DNA from: Purshia tridentata
Lineage: Eukaryota; Streptophyta; Magnoliopsida; Rosales; Rosaceae
DNA: 64,000 nucleotides
Reading direction: 5' to 3'
NCBI GenBank assembly: GCA_003254885.1
Contig: QANT01008472.1
Coordinates: 1 to 64,000 of the forward strand
Part shown: positions 20,958 to 32,850 of the stretch, in pieces
How positions within the stretch are numbered: position 1 is the first letter of the stretch
How the letters are laid out: each line of letters begins with the position of its first letter
Translations under genes and position numbers: made by a program
The notes under the pieces: generated by a model
Seen by the model: the letters and a program-made list of their open reading frames with translations, nothing else
What the model was told of the DNA's origin: nothing
Database searches by the model: none

Positions 20958-22476
20958 CATCTTGCCACGCCCCTACCCTCGGGCATGTGAAAAACAACTG
21001 AAAACTGAAACTGTGAGCCATGAATATAAAACAATTTATATTCAAACCAACTGTAAGTTACAAAAAACATTTACATAAAAATCAAAGTGTAAAAACACAG
21101 TTCTAAAATGCTGCTGGTCCCACTACCTTGTCTTCTCTCCACTGCCTTCTTAGCCTGCTTAACCTGCAAAACAAACCCTGCACTGAACCAAAGGTGCATA
21201 GGATTTACACACAAACCTAGTAAGCTCACTAGAGCTCGTATGAGTGAAAACTAACTGTAACCTCAAATTAAAAATTCAATAAAATAATCAAAAAAATGAA
21301 CCACCTTAAGCCTCAAATCGTAAACAATCCACAAACCAGAAATCAAATACCTCAAGTAAAATCCTTAAGCTAAAAGTCACCTTGAATTAATTCACAAGAT
21401 CCTTACTTGAAATCCAATTAAATTCTCCAATAACTTAGGATCCTCAACATCCTTCAAAACCAACTTAATCCTCAATTTCCAAAATAACCTCAAACCCTCC
21501 AGGATTCCCAATCCTAGTCCATACCCACTTAACTAGCAAACAGCAAACAAGATAACCAAACAAACAAGTAACTGAACTTAAAATTCCACTCACAGTGACC
21601 ACACAAAAAGACCGAACTGCCCTTCGTGGTTCCCTTGCTCGGATTCTAAAATCCGGCAGCACAACGGCATCGAAAATACAAATTCTCGAGCCAAGAGTAC
21701 CTGTCAAGACCAGACAGTCCAACAAATTACACAAAAACACACAAAACAGGCCATTCAATGGTCACAACGAGCGGCTGCCACCACACACGGTGGCTGCCCA
21801 GCCCCAGAAAGACACAAAAACTCACCCAAAACTCAACGGGACTAGGGATTGAGCTCTTGATGTCCACAAAAGGTCAAAGAGGGTCGAAAAGAAGCCAACC
21901 CGCTGCCACAAGTGGTGGTTCTAATGGTGGCAGTAGCGACAGAGGTAGTGGGTAACCTGAAAATCACCGAAACAAGTCCCAACCAAGCCCAAAAGCAAGT
22001 TAGACACTCCAATTGCAAGAAAAACAACTTGAATTGGCTCAATTTAAGGAAATCCCGAAATAGGCATAAAGCCCTAGAAATTGAAATTCAGAAATTGACC
22101 AAAATTGGAAGGCTATACCTGTAACGACCCGTACCTTTTAAGTACATTGTAATAGGGCCCAATGTTGACTTTTGGTTCTAGCAAGATTTTAGCTTTGACC
22201 TTGGGTCCGTTAGGAAGGTCTTGGGCTCACGAGTTCATTGACATGCGGCATGGGTCGTTTAGAGCCTCGGTTAGGAAGTTATGAACGTGATAAAAGAGCT
22301 CAAGGTTGACTTTTTAAATTGCTCGGAGTTTAGAGTTTACTTTGACATGGTTGCGTAGAGCTCGACTTCACGAGTTCGTAGACACGTAGTATGCGTCGTT
22401 TGGAGCTACGGTTTGTGAAATACGGAGGTTCAAAGTGAGGGGCAAATTTGTAATTTTGAGGAAATGGTATTAAATA

Positions 22477-22499
22477 TTCCAGAAAATTCTGGAATATTC
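22477..22499 (+). promoter_or_regulatory. Five-unit heat-shock element in A LTR
   Basis: Same perfect five-unit TTC/GAA array as at 16513-16535. Confidence 0.75.
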
Positions 22500-22914
22500 C
22501 ATCACCCCTATTTCTTCCTCTCTCCACGCGTAGGCGAAGGCAGCCAGCCCAGCCCGACGCCACCTTCTCTCTCTCTCCCCTACGCGACCCCAGCCTCTTT
22601 TCCGGCCACCCAGACCCGCCGGCGACGTCGCCAGTCGCCGGCCAGCCACCTCCCGACGCCGCCCAGCCCTTCCTCTCCCTCTCTCCCGATCTCTCCTTCT
22701 CGCCTGTGCGACTGGAGCTTCCAACTCCAGCCCTCTCCGGCGACATCAAGCGGCAAGCAGGCCGAGAATCACAGTGGCCGACCATCTCCTCCCAAGTTTT
22801 CCCCCCGCCGGCCAGCCCTGTTCCAGCAAGAAAGCAGCTCGGAAAATCCCCAAAAGTCGCCGGTCCTCTCCTCGAATTCCAGCCAAATTCCGACCCCAAT
22901 TTCCTCGATTTCAG

Positions 22915-23506
22915 GTGGGTTTCCTCCCTCATATTTCCACCATTTAGTTTCTCTTGGAATTGGGCTGTCAAATTGAATTAATTGAGACATGAGAAGAAAT
23001 TGGGATTTAACCCCAAATCTGGAAATTCGGAAATTAGTGGCTTGAGGTGCGAAATTGGGGTTGAATTTACTAATTTCCCACCTTAGGACATGTTAATTGT
23101 GGTTTAGAACTTTGGGCTTTAAGGATAATGTAAGAAATTGGGAATTTGTGGATGAGTACATGGCTAATTCGGATGGTTGCTCGAAAATTTGGGGATTGGG
23201 CATGAATTTGTGATATTTTAGTTAATTACCATCGTTTAGAAATCTAATTTAGAAATTGGAATGATGGGTTCGAAGGAAAAAGACGGAAATGGTGAGATTG
23301 GGGTTGAAAACGTCTCTTTGCTTGGGGTTGAGGTTAGTCCGACCCATTAATCGTGGAATTTAGAAATCGTAGTGGAATTTAGACTTTATTAAGCGGGCGA
23401 TTAACTTGGGTTGCATAGAAAAGACTTAGGTTAGCGAAACCCCAAACTTTAGACATAGACGGACACTTTAAATGAGGGAACTAACGACGTATTTATCTTT
23501 TTATAG
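22915..23506 (+). other. Intron-like segment in solo A LTR
   Basis: Donor TTTCAG|GTGGGTTTCC and acceptor ATCTTTTTATAG|GGACGAC, 592 bp. The short LTRs at 16156 and 18803 leave the shared sequence exactly at this donor. Confidence 0.65.
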
Positions 23507-23964
23507 GGACGACACCCGAGATTGAGGGCGACCCAGCCGAGCAACGAGACTAGACTCTTTGACTGTGAGTGGACTCCTTTATAAATTTTTACGATTTAAT
23601 TCATATTTTCAGTTAAGTTATCTAAGCGTTGATTTAATTAATTTAGAAATATTATTGTTCATGAGCATGAGTTTTTGGAAAATTGGAGTTTTTTTTGAAT
23701 ATTTCATGTGAGATTAGAAATCTTTAATAGTTGATTTATGAAAAGATTGGACATATTTCAGTTTTCTCATTTTGGTATTTCGTGCATGAGTTTTTGAGAA
23801 TACGTTGGATTTCAAAGGGTCATAATTTCTAAGAATTTATTAGTCGTGGTTTTGAGAAACTAAAAGTAGTTTTAAAATGCCGTGTAAGTACCCAGCTACA
23901 AATCAGTTCAGTTTAGTAAGGTCTTTGGGACCCATCGTGACACACACATAGGCTTTGGGCCGTG

Positions 23965-24115
23965 TGTTGCGGTGCCTCGCCCTTTGGGGGCAGCTCTGCG
24001 TGCACGTATGACCAGTTATTTGCCCTGCCTGTACGATGCAGAATTCCGTGCAGGTGTATGGCCAGTTAGATTTGCCCTGCTCGTACGATGCAGCATTCCG
24101 TACGAGTGTATGGCC
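23965..24115 (+). repeat. Diverged A LTR minisatellite
   Basis: Two long units with TGCCCTG, GTACGATGCAG, ATTCCGT and GTGTATGGCCAG, a variant of the array in the other A LTRs, after the conserved GGTCTTTGGGACC block. Confidence 0.6.
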
Positions 24116-25436
24116 AGTTTTCCAGGGTACTTAGATGGTGGCTTTATGAGTTATTTTCCAGTAAATAAATTTCAGAAAGTTCTCTTCTATTATTACGTTG
24201 ATTCGAAAACTGTATGAAATACTTTTAGAAAGAAAAGAGTTTGAAAAATTGGGGGATTTCCAAAAAGAGATGTGAGGTTTTGATATTAACTTATTTTTGA
24301 GTATTTTTTTTCTGTAATAAATGAATTGTGCTATAACCTAAGTTTAAACACTTTTATCTCCGTCCACTCACTAAGTCGTCTCATTAGTTTATCTCTTTTT
24401 GTTGTTTTAAATTTCCCCCAGGTGGTAGCGGTGAAGCGGTCGGGCCAAAATCGTCGAGGAAAGTTAGCGAGCTTAGTGGTTTTTAGTAGCAACTTAGTTA
24501 TTTTTGTAAGCTTTATTTTCCCAGCGAAGTTTTGTAGCCAACCTTAACAACTCTCGAATAATTAATTAGTTAGATTGAAATTGTTGGGTCAGAGACCCCT
24601 TTTGGTTGTGGTAGGGGAGCTGTAAATACTTAGAAGTGCACTTGCAGGTCTCGTGGAGAAAAGGGTTAGTCCAATTTTCAGGGGAGGTTTTGCCGAATTT
24701 TCGGTAGAATTTTCCTTGATATTGGATTCCCGCAGGATCACTCCGGGTTCCAAGGTGGAATTCGGGGAGGGTCCTGTCAATACCTTAGGGGAAAGGAAGC
24801 CCATGAATAGGGGAGTAAAACCCACTAAAAATCTGACCCAAACATGGCTAGAAACGGCTGGAATCGACGAAGAACGACGGCGGTGGCACAACTGTAACTA
24901 GGCTGCTGTGTCTTCAAGGCTGATCAGAACAATGAGCTGAGACTATCAGTGGAAAGGCGCCATCGATAGTTTTCCAACGATACTAAGATTGCCAGAATCG
25001 GACCTCAAACGAAGGAGTTATGGCCATTCAAAGTTTGGCCTTGGAGAGAGAAGGAGAAGAGGGAGAGAAAAGTGAGAGTGCGGGACAGATGGTGAGAAAG
25101 CGTGAGAGAGGGTAAAAAAAATTTGGATTTTTACCTTCTAAATTCCATCTTTGCAAAATTACAAAAATGCCCCTAACTTCTCACGTCCTTAACTTTCAAA
25201 CCATAATTCCGATTGACGCAAGTTTTGTGTCTACGGACTCGTGAGAATGGGACCTTTCCAACGAACCCAAAGTTAAAACTAAAACTCTTCTTGAACAAAA
25301 AGTCAACTTTAAGCCCAACTTAAAATAAAATTAAAATTTGAAAAACCCCCAAAAACTTTACTTCTCAAATAAAATCCCAAAATTCTTTAAAAACTTTTCA
25401 AAACAAACTTAGAAAAGTACGGGGTCTTACACATCT

Positions 25437-26811
25437 TCCATCTCACTTGCACAATTTCGTTTTTCATCTTCATCATTCTAGGTTACTGATATATAATCAA
25501 TCTTCTTGGTTCCCCAAATCCACATTCTTGTCTCTTCAAAGATTACACTCCTTGAGACAACAATTTTGTTGCTTTGAAGATCAAATACCCTATAGCCCCT
25601 TTCTCTTGTTCCATAGCCAACAAAAAATGCCTTTTTGACCAGCATCATCTAACTTGTGTCTCAATTGAGTTGGAACATGAATGTAGCATATCGAGCCAAA
25701 GATTTTCAGGTGTTTGACCCCTGGCTTTCTTCCACTGTAAGCTTCAAAGGGTGTCTTGTTGTCTAAAGCTCGAGTAGGACATTTGTTTAACAAATACATT
25801 GCAGTGTTGACTGCTTCACCCCAGAAATAATTTGGTAGTTTCTTTTTCTTGCAACATTGCCCTTGCCATCTCCATGATTGTCCTATTCTTCCTCTCAGCT
25901 ATGCCATTTTGCTGAGGAAAATATGCAACTATAAACTGCTTCTCAATTCCAATATTTTCACAAAATTTCTCAAACTCAGTTGATGTGTATTCTCCCCCCA
26001 TCACTCCTTAGCTTTTTCACTTTAAAACCACTTTGTAACTCCACCATGGCCTTGAATTTCTTGAACACTGAGAACACATCTGATTTGTATCTCAGAAAGT
26101 ATATCCAACACATTCTAGATTTATCATTTATGAATGGGAGGAACCAAGTGTTTCTGACATTGGACCACAAACATCTGTGTGTACTAATTCCAATGGTTCT
26201 GCACCTCTATTAACCTTGCCTTTATTAAAAGCTTCCCTGTGAGCTTTACTCATTGCACACCCTTCACATACATGCTCACTTTTAGTGAGCTTAGGCAAGC
26301 CAATTGCCATCTCCTTGTCTTGCAATTGCTGCAGGCTCTCAAAGTTTAAATGTCCGAATCATTTGTGCCATTTCCGGTGAGAACCAGACACAATGGCTCT
26401 TCTGCCATTAAAAAAATTCACATCTTCAAACACAAGAGGAAAACACCTGTTTCCTTTCATTTGTACCTTTGCCACAGACTCTTACTTTTGTCTTCGTATA
26501 TGGAGACCATAAAGTCCCCAAATACCAACCAATAGCCATGTTCTACCATTTGGCCTACACTATGTAAGTTTTCTCCAATCTAGCACTAACATTACTTCAG
26601 AAATGTATCTCACACCAGTTTGTACAAGAAGAACTCCCTTCCTAGTTGACTCCACAATGTCTCCAGTCCCCATTTTTACCGTACACTTCACACTTTTGTC
26701 CACATTGATCAAAAGTGACTCATGGCTTCTCATGTGGTTACTACAACCATTGTCCAAATACCAAGCACTTTGATCCTTGTCTACTGAGGCTTTGTCGTAG
26801 GCATAGAACAT
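25437..26811 (-). pseudogene. Copia protease and integrase
   Basis: Protease: SAWYLDNGCSNHM (catalytic D in a copia-type context). GAG-pre-integrase: SEHVCEGCAMSKAHREAF with paired Cys. Integrase core: ELVHTDVCGPM, FINDKSRMCWIYFLRYKS, LRSDGG, FPQQNGIAERKNRTIMEMAR and YLLNKCPTRALDNKTPFEAY. Several breaks. Confidence 0.9.
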
Positions 26812-26819
26812 AGTGACAG

Positions 26820-27813
26820 GCTCTTGAGTTTGGTTTGCATAGTTTGCAACCTATCCTCACCTGCTAGGCTGATGGTAGTCTTTCATGACATGCCCAAATT
26901 TCTCACAATTGTGGCATTTCACTTTCCCCTTGAACCAAAATTCTCCAAAGTGAGTCTTATCACACACTTTACACTTAGGCTTCCCTACATCACCTTCTTG
27001 CTTCAAATTGACCAGAGATTTGTTATCCCATCTTTTTGGTTTTCCTTTCCATTCTTTGGAATTTCGCTTTCCCTCACTGCCATAGCTGCTGTTTGGTTAT
27101 ACTGACCTTTAGAAGCAATGCTCATACTAGTATATGCCCTTTCAGATTTTTCAGCATCATCTTCATGCCTACTTAACCTAATTTCGTAGCTCTTGAGTGA
27201 GCCAAATATTTCATTCACAAACACAACATTTAAATCAGAGGTCCTTTCTAGCACTACACACATGGGATCAAAGATTTTGATTAAACTAATTAGTACTTTT
27301 TGTACCATTCTCTGCTGAGTCAAAGTTTCACCATATTTTTCCATTTGGTTGGTTAGATAAAAAATCTAGCAGAGTACTTAGACAATAACTCTCATTCTTT
27401 CATTTTCATATACTCAAACTCACACCTCAAACTTTGTAATGTAACAAACCTGGATTGTTCATCGCCATAGTACTCCTTGTGCAGAAGATCCCATGCCCCC
27501 TTTGCTGTGTCTTGATTTACAATTCTGGCAAAGAATTCTTTGGATACAGCTCCCTGTATGAAGCCAAGTGCCTTAGCATCTTTCATGTTTTGCTCTTCCA
27601 GGTAAGCTTCCAGCTCTTCGTCTTCATCTCCAGTAGCAGATTCTCCATCCTTCTTCACTTTCTTCTTCTTTGATTCTGGAACTGTAATTCCCTTATCAAC
27701 CAACTTCCAGATTCCATGAGATTTGAAGATGGTAACCATTTGCACCTTCTAGAACTCGAATTCGGTACCATCGAAGATGGTAGCTCGTAGCTCACCACTT
27801 CTAGCTCCAGCCA
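26820..27813 (-). pseudogene. Copia gag
   Basis: The frame after the 5' LTR starts MAGARSGELRATIFDG. Further on are DAKALGFIQGAVSKEFFARI and AKGAWDLLHKEYYGDEQSR, the copia UBN2-type gag pattern. A zinc-knuckle-like Cys/His cluster lies near 26900. Several breaks. Confidence 0.85.
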
Positions 27814-27897
27814 TGGCTGAATTTAGAGAGTATTCACGTTGGATTTCTCTCTCACAGACTCATAATGATCAATACCCAGTTCCAGAAAGAACCTAAC

Positions 27898-27907
27898 TCT
27901 GATACCA
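27898..27907 (-). other. Copia primer-binding site
   Basis: Minus-strand TGGTATCAGA directly next to the 5' LTR. Confidence 0.9.
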
Positions 27908-28255
27908 TGTTGAGATTCTTATTCTCTACTGTAAAATCAGCAAATATAGAGAGAATTTGCAGAAAGAATGAAGAAGATGATGGAATGCTCTGGTGCACGA
28001 ATTATGCTCTACCAGACAGCAAATTTCTTATATACTAAATATCCTCTCTTACACACAAAAGGCAAGGAGCCGTTGTAACTAATTTTGGGAGAGTGTGCCT
28101 GTGATCACATCTCAGCCCTTCATTCACCTGCCCTATTAGACAGTGTCACATTGGCAATCTAAGCTTTACAAAGTAAACTAAACTAACTGAATTAAAATGA
28201 AATAGCCACTATGATTATCTAATTATATCAACTAAAATCCTTAATTCATTCAACA
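27908..28255 (-). repeat. Copia 5' LTR
   Basis: Partner of 15390-15740, with the same TG...CA ends. Confidence 0.9.
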
Positions 28256-28835
28256 ACTTGTTCAAATTGAATGTAAATTTATGCTTGATCTCTCAATGAC
28301 AACTGTTCAGTAATTTACCTTGGGTGGCTTGCTCTTTACAGAAAAGACCCTATATTCTTTACATTTAACTCCATGAATTGGTACAAGCTATTGTAAATAA
28401 TATATATATATATATATATTCTTGTTTTAAACTTTTAAGTAATACAATTTTGATGTCAAAGATTATATAGTTGAATTAGGTAACTTTTTGATTGTTTGAC
28501 AAATTAAATTTGGTAGTTTACTTATAAGCTTAATTTATGGCATGCTTTTCCAGCCAATTGATCATGGCCATAAAGTAGGTGATAAAATAGAGTAGTTTTA
28601 GGTTATTGGAAAACTTGGAAGAAGCATCACATACGTTGAAGGCACAGCAACATGGAATAGTTTTAGGTATCTGGGTTGTTCATTGTGTTATAATAGGATT
28701 GTTTCCTGGAATAAGATGTCTAAGACAAGTGCTGCAAGAGTTAACATTGAAGACACAGCAAGTAGATCTGTTTAGGAGTGGATTCATCATTGAATTTCAC
28801 CTTTGGTCTCCTATGTCTGCGATACCCATCATAAG
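28256..28835. other. Spacer between copia and Athila-like elements
   Basis: No recognisable gene. It holds a (TA)10 run at 28400-28419. An open frame at 28606-28887 has no familiar motif and runs into the Athila LTR. Confidence 0.4.
28400..28419. repeat. (TA)n microsatellite
   Basis: Ten TA units. Confidence 0.9.
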
Positions 28836-31018
28836 TGTTGTATGTTTTATTAGAGCCAGAAATAAAGTGTTAAAATCAGAGCTCTAATTTACTCGCAAGT
28901 GCACGAGTCGCGAAGTAGCAAAGCATGCAAATAACGAGGTCGATCCCTCAAAGAAGAGTATTGATGTGTAAATTACTACCTTAACTAATTTCAATTAAAC
29001 CAAACACTACTCACACACACAATCAGGGGTTTTGAAAATGTTTAGTAACTAATAAAAATAACGTGCAAGAAGTAGATAGAAATCAATATAATTAAAGCAC
29101 TAGGGTTCAGATTACACCACTAGCACACTACCTTGCATTCTTATGGAATCCATCCAATTAATAACATGTATATTCATAAAGTTTGACTACCAAAAGCTTT
29201 GGCTATTTCCTTTTGGCGTTATACCTTCCTTATGCATGTACTAAGAGCTTATCGGGCCTACCCTAGCAAGTTAACGTGCATGTTCCTAGATAAACTAGGG
29301 CAATCACCCATGCAAGAGTCATTAAGTTCTATGAAGATGTCAAACACATAGACAACCTATCCAAAACAATGTACACAGTGCAAATCTATGATCCCTTCAC
29401 CCAAAGATAGGTTCTTAGGCTATCTCCCTGCTGCCTATTGAAATTATCATCCTTTCGAGCTTATTTAATTTCACAACATAATCTAGATGCATTTAACCTA
29501 AGGTGATCAGTCAAAGGTGCCACACAAATAGAATCAATTTAAACAGAGATCCAAGATTTATGAATGAACATGTATTGAAATTCAACAATCCATAAGAAAA
29601 TTAGGTAGCATGACTAGGGCTTCATCCTAGCCCTAGCTGGAAGTTTAGCTAGACATACTTAACAATAACTTTAAAAACATAATTACAACTAAAGCAAATA
29701 GAGAAGGAGAAAGGAAAGCAAGCCGTGGGCAGCAAGAAGCAGCGGCGGCTGGTGGCTCCACGGCGGCGGCAAGGCAGCAGCTCCTCTCCCTTGGGCGGCG
29801 TCGGCAAGGCCAAGCTTCCTCTCCTCTTGGCTGGCCGAATTCCTGACAGGACCCTCCCCGAGTTCCACCCTTGAACTAAGGCAGCAGCTCCTCTCTCTTA
29901 GGCGGCGTCGGCACGGCCTTGGCAAGGCCAAGCTTCCTCTTCTCTTGGCTGGCCGAATTCCCCTCTCTTCTCTCTCTCTAAATTCTGAATTTTTGTGCCA
30001 AAATTAATCCCCCAATTCTGAAGTATAATGGGGTTTATATAGGGAGGCTTTCCTTGGAGAAGAGGGAAAAGGAAATCACTAAAAATCAGGTTTTGGAGGC
30101 TAGGGTTTTGCGGCAACCCTAGGGCCTTGGCCCATAAGCACATGCGGCTGCCCCTAGGGTTTTTAATCCCTTGGGCTTGCGGCAAGGGCATCACTTAAGC
30201 CCATTCCTCTTGCGCCTCTTCCCTTGCATGCGTGTGGGCCTCTCCTTGGTCCATGCGCATGCCACCTTAGGCCCAATCCTTCATGTGATGATCACTTGAG
30301 CCCATTGAAGCTTCTAGGACCCATTTGATCTTGGCCCAACATTCCTTGGTCCACTAGGAAACTTTGTCCAACTAGGGTTAGGTTTTCCTAGTCCAACTAG
30401 GATCTACCTTTCCTAATCCCACTAGGATTTGGTTTTCCTAGTTCAACTAGGATTTCTCATTTCTGGCCCTGGACGTTGATGGTTTTCCTGACTTGGCTAG
30501 GATTCCTTGTTTGAGTAGGATTTCAGCTTTCCTAGTTCCATCAGGATTTCATCAGTTTCCCTAGTTTGATCAGGAAATGTCTGAAAATAGCTCTTTTGGC
30601 TTCTTTTTCCTCATTTGCTCCAGAATACCTACAAAACACTAAAACAAAACAAAAACACACAAAATGCCAAGTTCTAGCATTCTAGGTTAAGGAGTTAGCA
30701 TACGAAATTGTGCAAAAATGCACACTTAACATCCACAGTGGTCAACTTGCACGAAAACCCAAACTTACTTTTAGCTAAAGTGAATCAGGATTTCATCAGT
30801 TTCCCTAGTTTGATCAGGAGACGTCTGGAAATAGCTCTTTTGGCTTCTTTTTCCTCATTTGCTCCAGAATGCCTACAAAACACTAAAACAAAACAAAAAC
30901 ACACAAAATGCCAAGTTCTAGCATTCTAGGTTAAGGAGTTAGCATACGAAATTGTGCAAAAATACACACTTAACACACACAAATAGAATCAATTTAAACA
31001 AAATGCACACTTAACACA
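28836..31018 (-). repeat. Athila-like 3' LTR with patchwork insertions
   Basis: Plus strand TGTTGTATG to TTAACACA. Compared with the 5' LTR and with itself it contains three oddities: a 36-bp piece of a family A LTR end (29847-29882) beside a duplicated GCAGCAGCTCCTCTC block; a ~50-bp piece resembling family B LTR (30732-30783) between two ~195-bp direct repeats (30541-30735, 30786-30980); and a 25-bp copy of its own sequence from near 29523 (30976-31000). Confidence 0.8.
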
Positions 31019-32850
31019 CCCCCAAACTTAGGCTTTTCTAGTCCTCGAGCAAAGAAAATAAAACAAAGACTCAAACTGACTCTAAAAACGACTCTTCCCA
31101 ACAAATGAATTCATGTATGCAGCTAGTATCAATTATTGCAAGCAAGGCTCGTATATCAGTTATTCATCGAATTCAAGTGATAACTAATTCAAGTGATAGC
31201 TACAATGCATACCTTACTTCATTGTCCTCTATACTATCCTTTGCATCAACCCATGTGTTAGATAAACAGTCAAGATAAGTTATATACAAGTTAAATTTAA
31301 CTCCAATCCTCACTAGGCATACTCTCAGCAATAAGCACTCAGAAATTGGGTTAAATTGTGTGCTCTCAGGTATATGTGACAATAATACATGCAAGTTCAC
31401 ATCTTAGCATTGAATAAATAAGGCACAAATAGAAAGAATGTGATCTCATGAATGAATGCCAATGAACTTGAAACGGAATCATCAGTCATATGCTTCTCTC
31501 TTATTCAATCTCCACACCAAGGATTACACCTTACCTCGGATCATAAAGGACTTTTATGGGTTGAAATGAAGGCTTAGGTTTAGGTTATGGTATTGAAATG
31601 AAAGGTAGACACAATGGCTAGTACTACGGAATTTGTAACATAATTAGGGTATATCTTGCTTATTTGCACTTCATAACTTGGATTTTGAACTTTTAGCTCT
31701 TCTTTTCACCGGCCTTTTGCTTCTTCTTTTGTTGACTTGTTCTCTTTTTTTTTCTTTTTTTCTTTTTTTTTCTTGGCATCGGCATCGTCTTTTTGAGCAC
31801 TTTTTCTTTTCTTTTGCTTCAAGTCATGCACAATCATATATTTTTCACCCTCCAATTCTTATGTAACCAAAAACCATAGTATAAGGGTAAACGGGATAGG
31901 GGGTGTAACTCCCTCAAACTTAGGGTTAAGTACGGGTGTTTGGTGACAAAGAAAAGGCTAATTGCGGCTCAAAGTGGATAGCTAGCGGCAAAACAATGTG
32001 GTTGGCTTTTCGGCTAAAAGGTAAGGAAACATGGCCTAAAATCATCTCCTTGGCACAATGTAGTCTCTATATGCTTCAAAAAGAATAAAAGAGAAGTTCT
32101 AACAAGAATGATTCAAAATGTGTGCATTTCAAGTGTATGACCAAATGAATGAATAATGAGATCAAAACAACGACTTAAATGACAAAAAATAAGATTAGAA
32201 TGGTGTGCACTCAAGAATTGAAGTACAGGCTCAATAGCTCACGTGGTCATATAAGTCTACTCTAACAAGTATAAAACATACTTTACATGCATATCACTAC
32301 ATAAGTTCATAAAAATGAAATATAGATCACATGGAGTTGTAAAATATACATGCAACATCAAGTGAACAAAATGAATAGTGATAACTTGTGCAAGGCTAAC
32401 AATGCAAGTCTACAGCCATACAATCATGTCAAGTGTTGGGAAACCTTAAAAACACATGTTGCAAGAGCCCTAGAGAGTTAAATCCAACTTGAAATTGAAT
32501 CAACACTCAAGGAGTTGCCTTTTAATTTAGTACCCCCAAGAGCAACCCCAATGCAATTAGGATTGAATCTTAGGATTTTTGGACTCTAAAACAAACTTTT
32601 TTTTTTTTTTTTTTTTTTAAACTAACTTAAAGCCTTTCCCCCCAAACTTAAATGAAACATTGTCCTCAATGTTTAAAGAACTATGCCTGCAATGCTCACA
32701 TAAATGAGGGAAATGCAATGAAGAGACAAAAACTTTCAACTATAGGAACAGAAGCGTACCTTGTGCCATGTGGTTGGTTTTGTCCTCCAAAGCTTGGGTT
32801 GCCTCCCAGTAGCGCTAAGTTTTACGTCTTCAGCCAGACACGATTATCCA
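31019..32850 (-). other. Athila-like 3' non-coding region
   Basis: No coding frame. It contains ACATTGTCCTCAATGT (32656-32671), the same landmark as in the fragment at 10724, and CTAGTCCTCGAGC near the polypurine tract. A T-run lies at 32597-32619. Confidence 0.6.

Larger units (their letters stand above)
22120..24779 (+). mobile_element. Solo LTR, family A
   Basis: TGTAACGACCCG to GGGTCCTGTCA, 2660 bp, with a perfect duplication ATACC (22115-22119, 24780-24784) in the family B solo LTR. It is the long form, with the intron-like segment and a diverged minisatellite (23965-24115). Open frames at 22330-22980 are GC-rich LTR leader, not genes. Confidence 0.93.
20963..25431 (-). mobile_element. 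Solo LTR, family B, with nested A LTR
   Basis: Plus strand TGCCACGCCCCTACCCTCGG to GGGGTCTTACA with a perfect duplication CATCT (20958-20962, 25432-25436) inside the copia integrase/RT junction. Without the nested solo A LTR (22120-24779 and its duplication) it is about 1.8 kb, close to the B LTRs at 51364-53337 and 54362-56375. No internal region remains. Confidence 0.9.
15390..28255 (-). mobile_element. Ty1/copia LTR retrotransposon, minus strand
   Basis: LTRs of about 350 bp lie at 15390-15740 (3') and 27908-28255 (5'). A primer site TGGTATCAGA (minus, 27907-27898) is next to the 5' LTR. The flanks GCTTG and ACTTG match at four of five bases. Gag, protease, integrase, reverse transcriptase and RNase H follow in copia order. 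Two later insertions split it: a gag-only gypsy element (16156-19628) and a solo LTR (20963-25431). About 5 kb remains after removing them. The coding part has roughly ten breaks. The LTRs differ by a few percent, suggesting an age of one to two million years at usual plant rates. Confidence 0.9.

Noticed and set aside
22330-22981. Long open frames on both strands in GC-rich sequence (also 6896-7411, 16456-17032, 19192-19649, 41886-42478, 52562-53108, 55603-56138)
   Set aside because: All coincide with the CT/GC-rich leader of A or B LTRs, overlap on opposite strands and have no known domain.
28606-28887. 93-residue plus-strand open frame
   Set aside because: No recognisable motif, and it runs into the Athila LTR boundary at 28836.
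31678-31866. Hydrophobic 62-residue frame
   Set aside because: Low-complexity T-rich stretch in the Athila-like 3' non-coding region.
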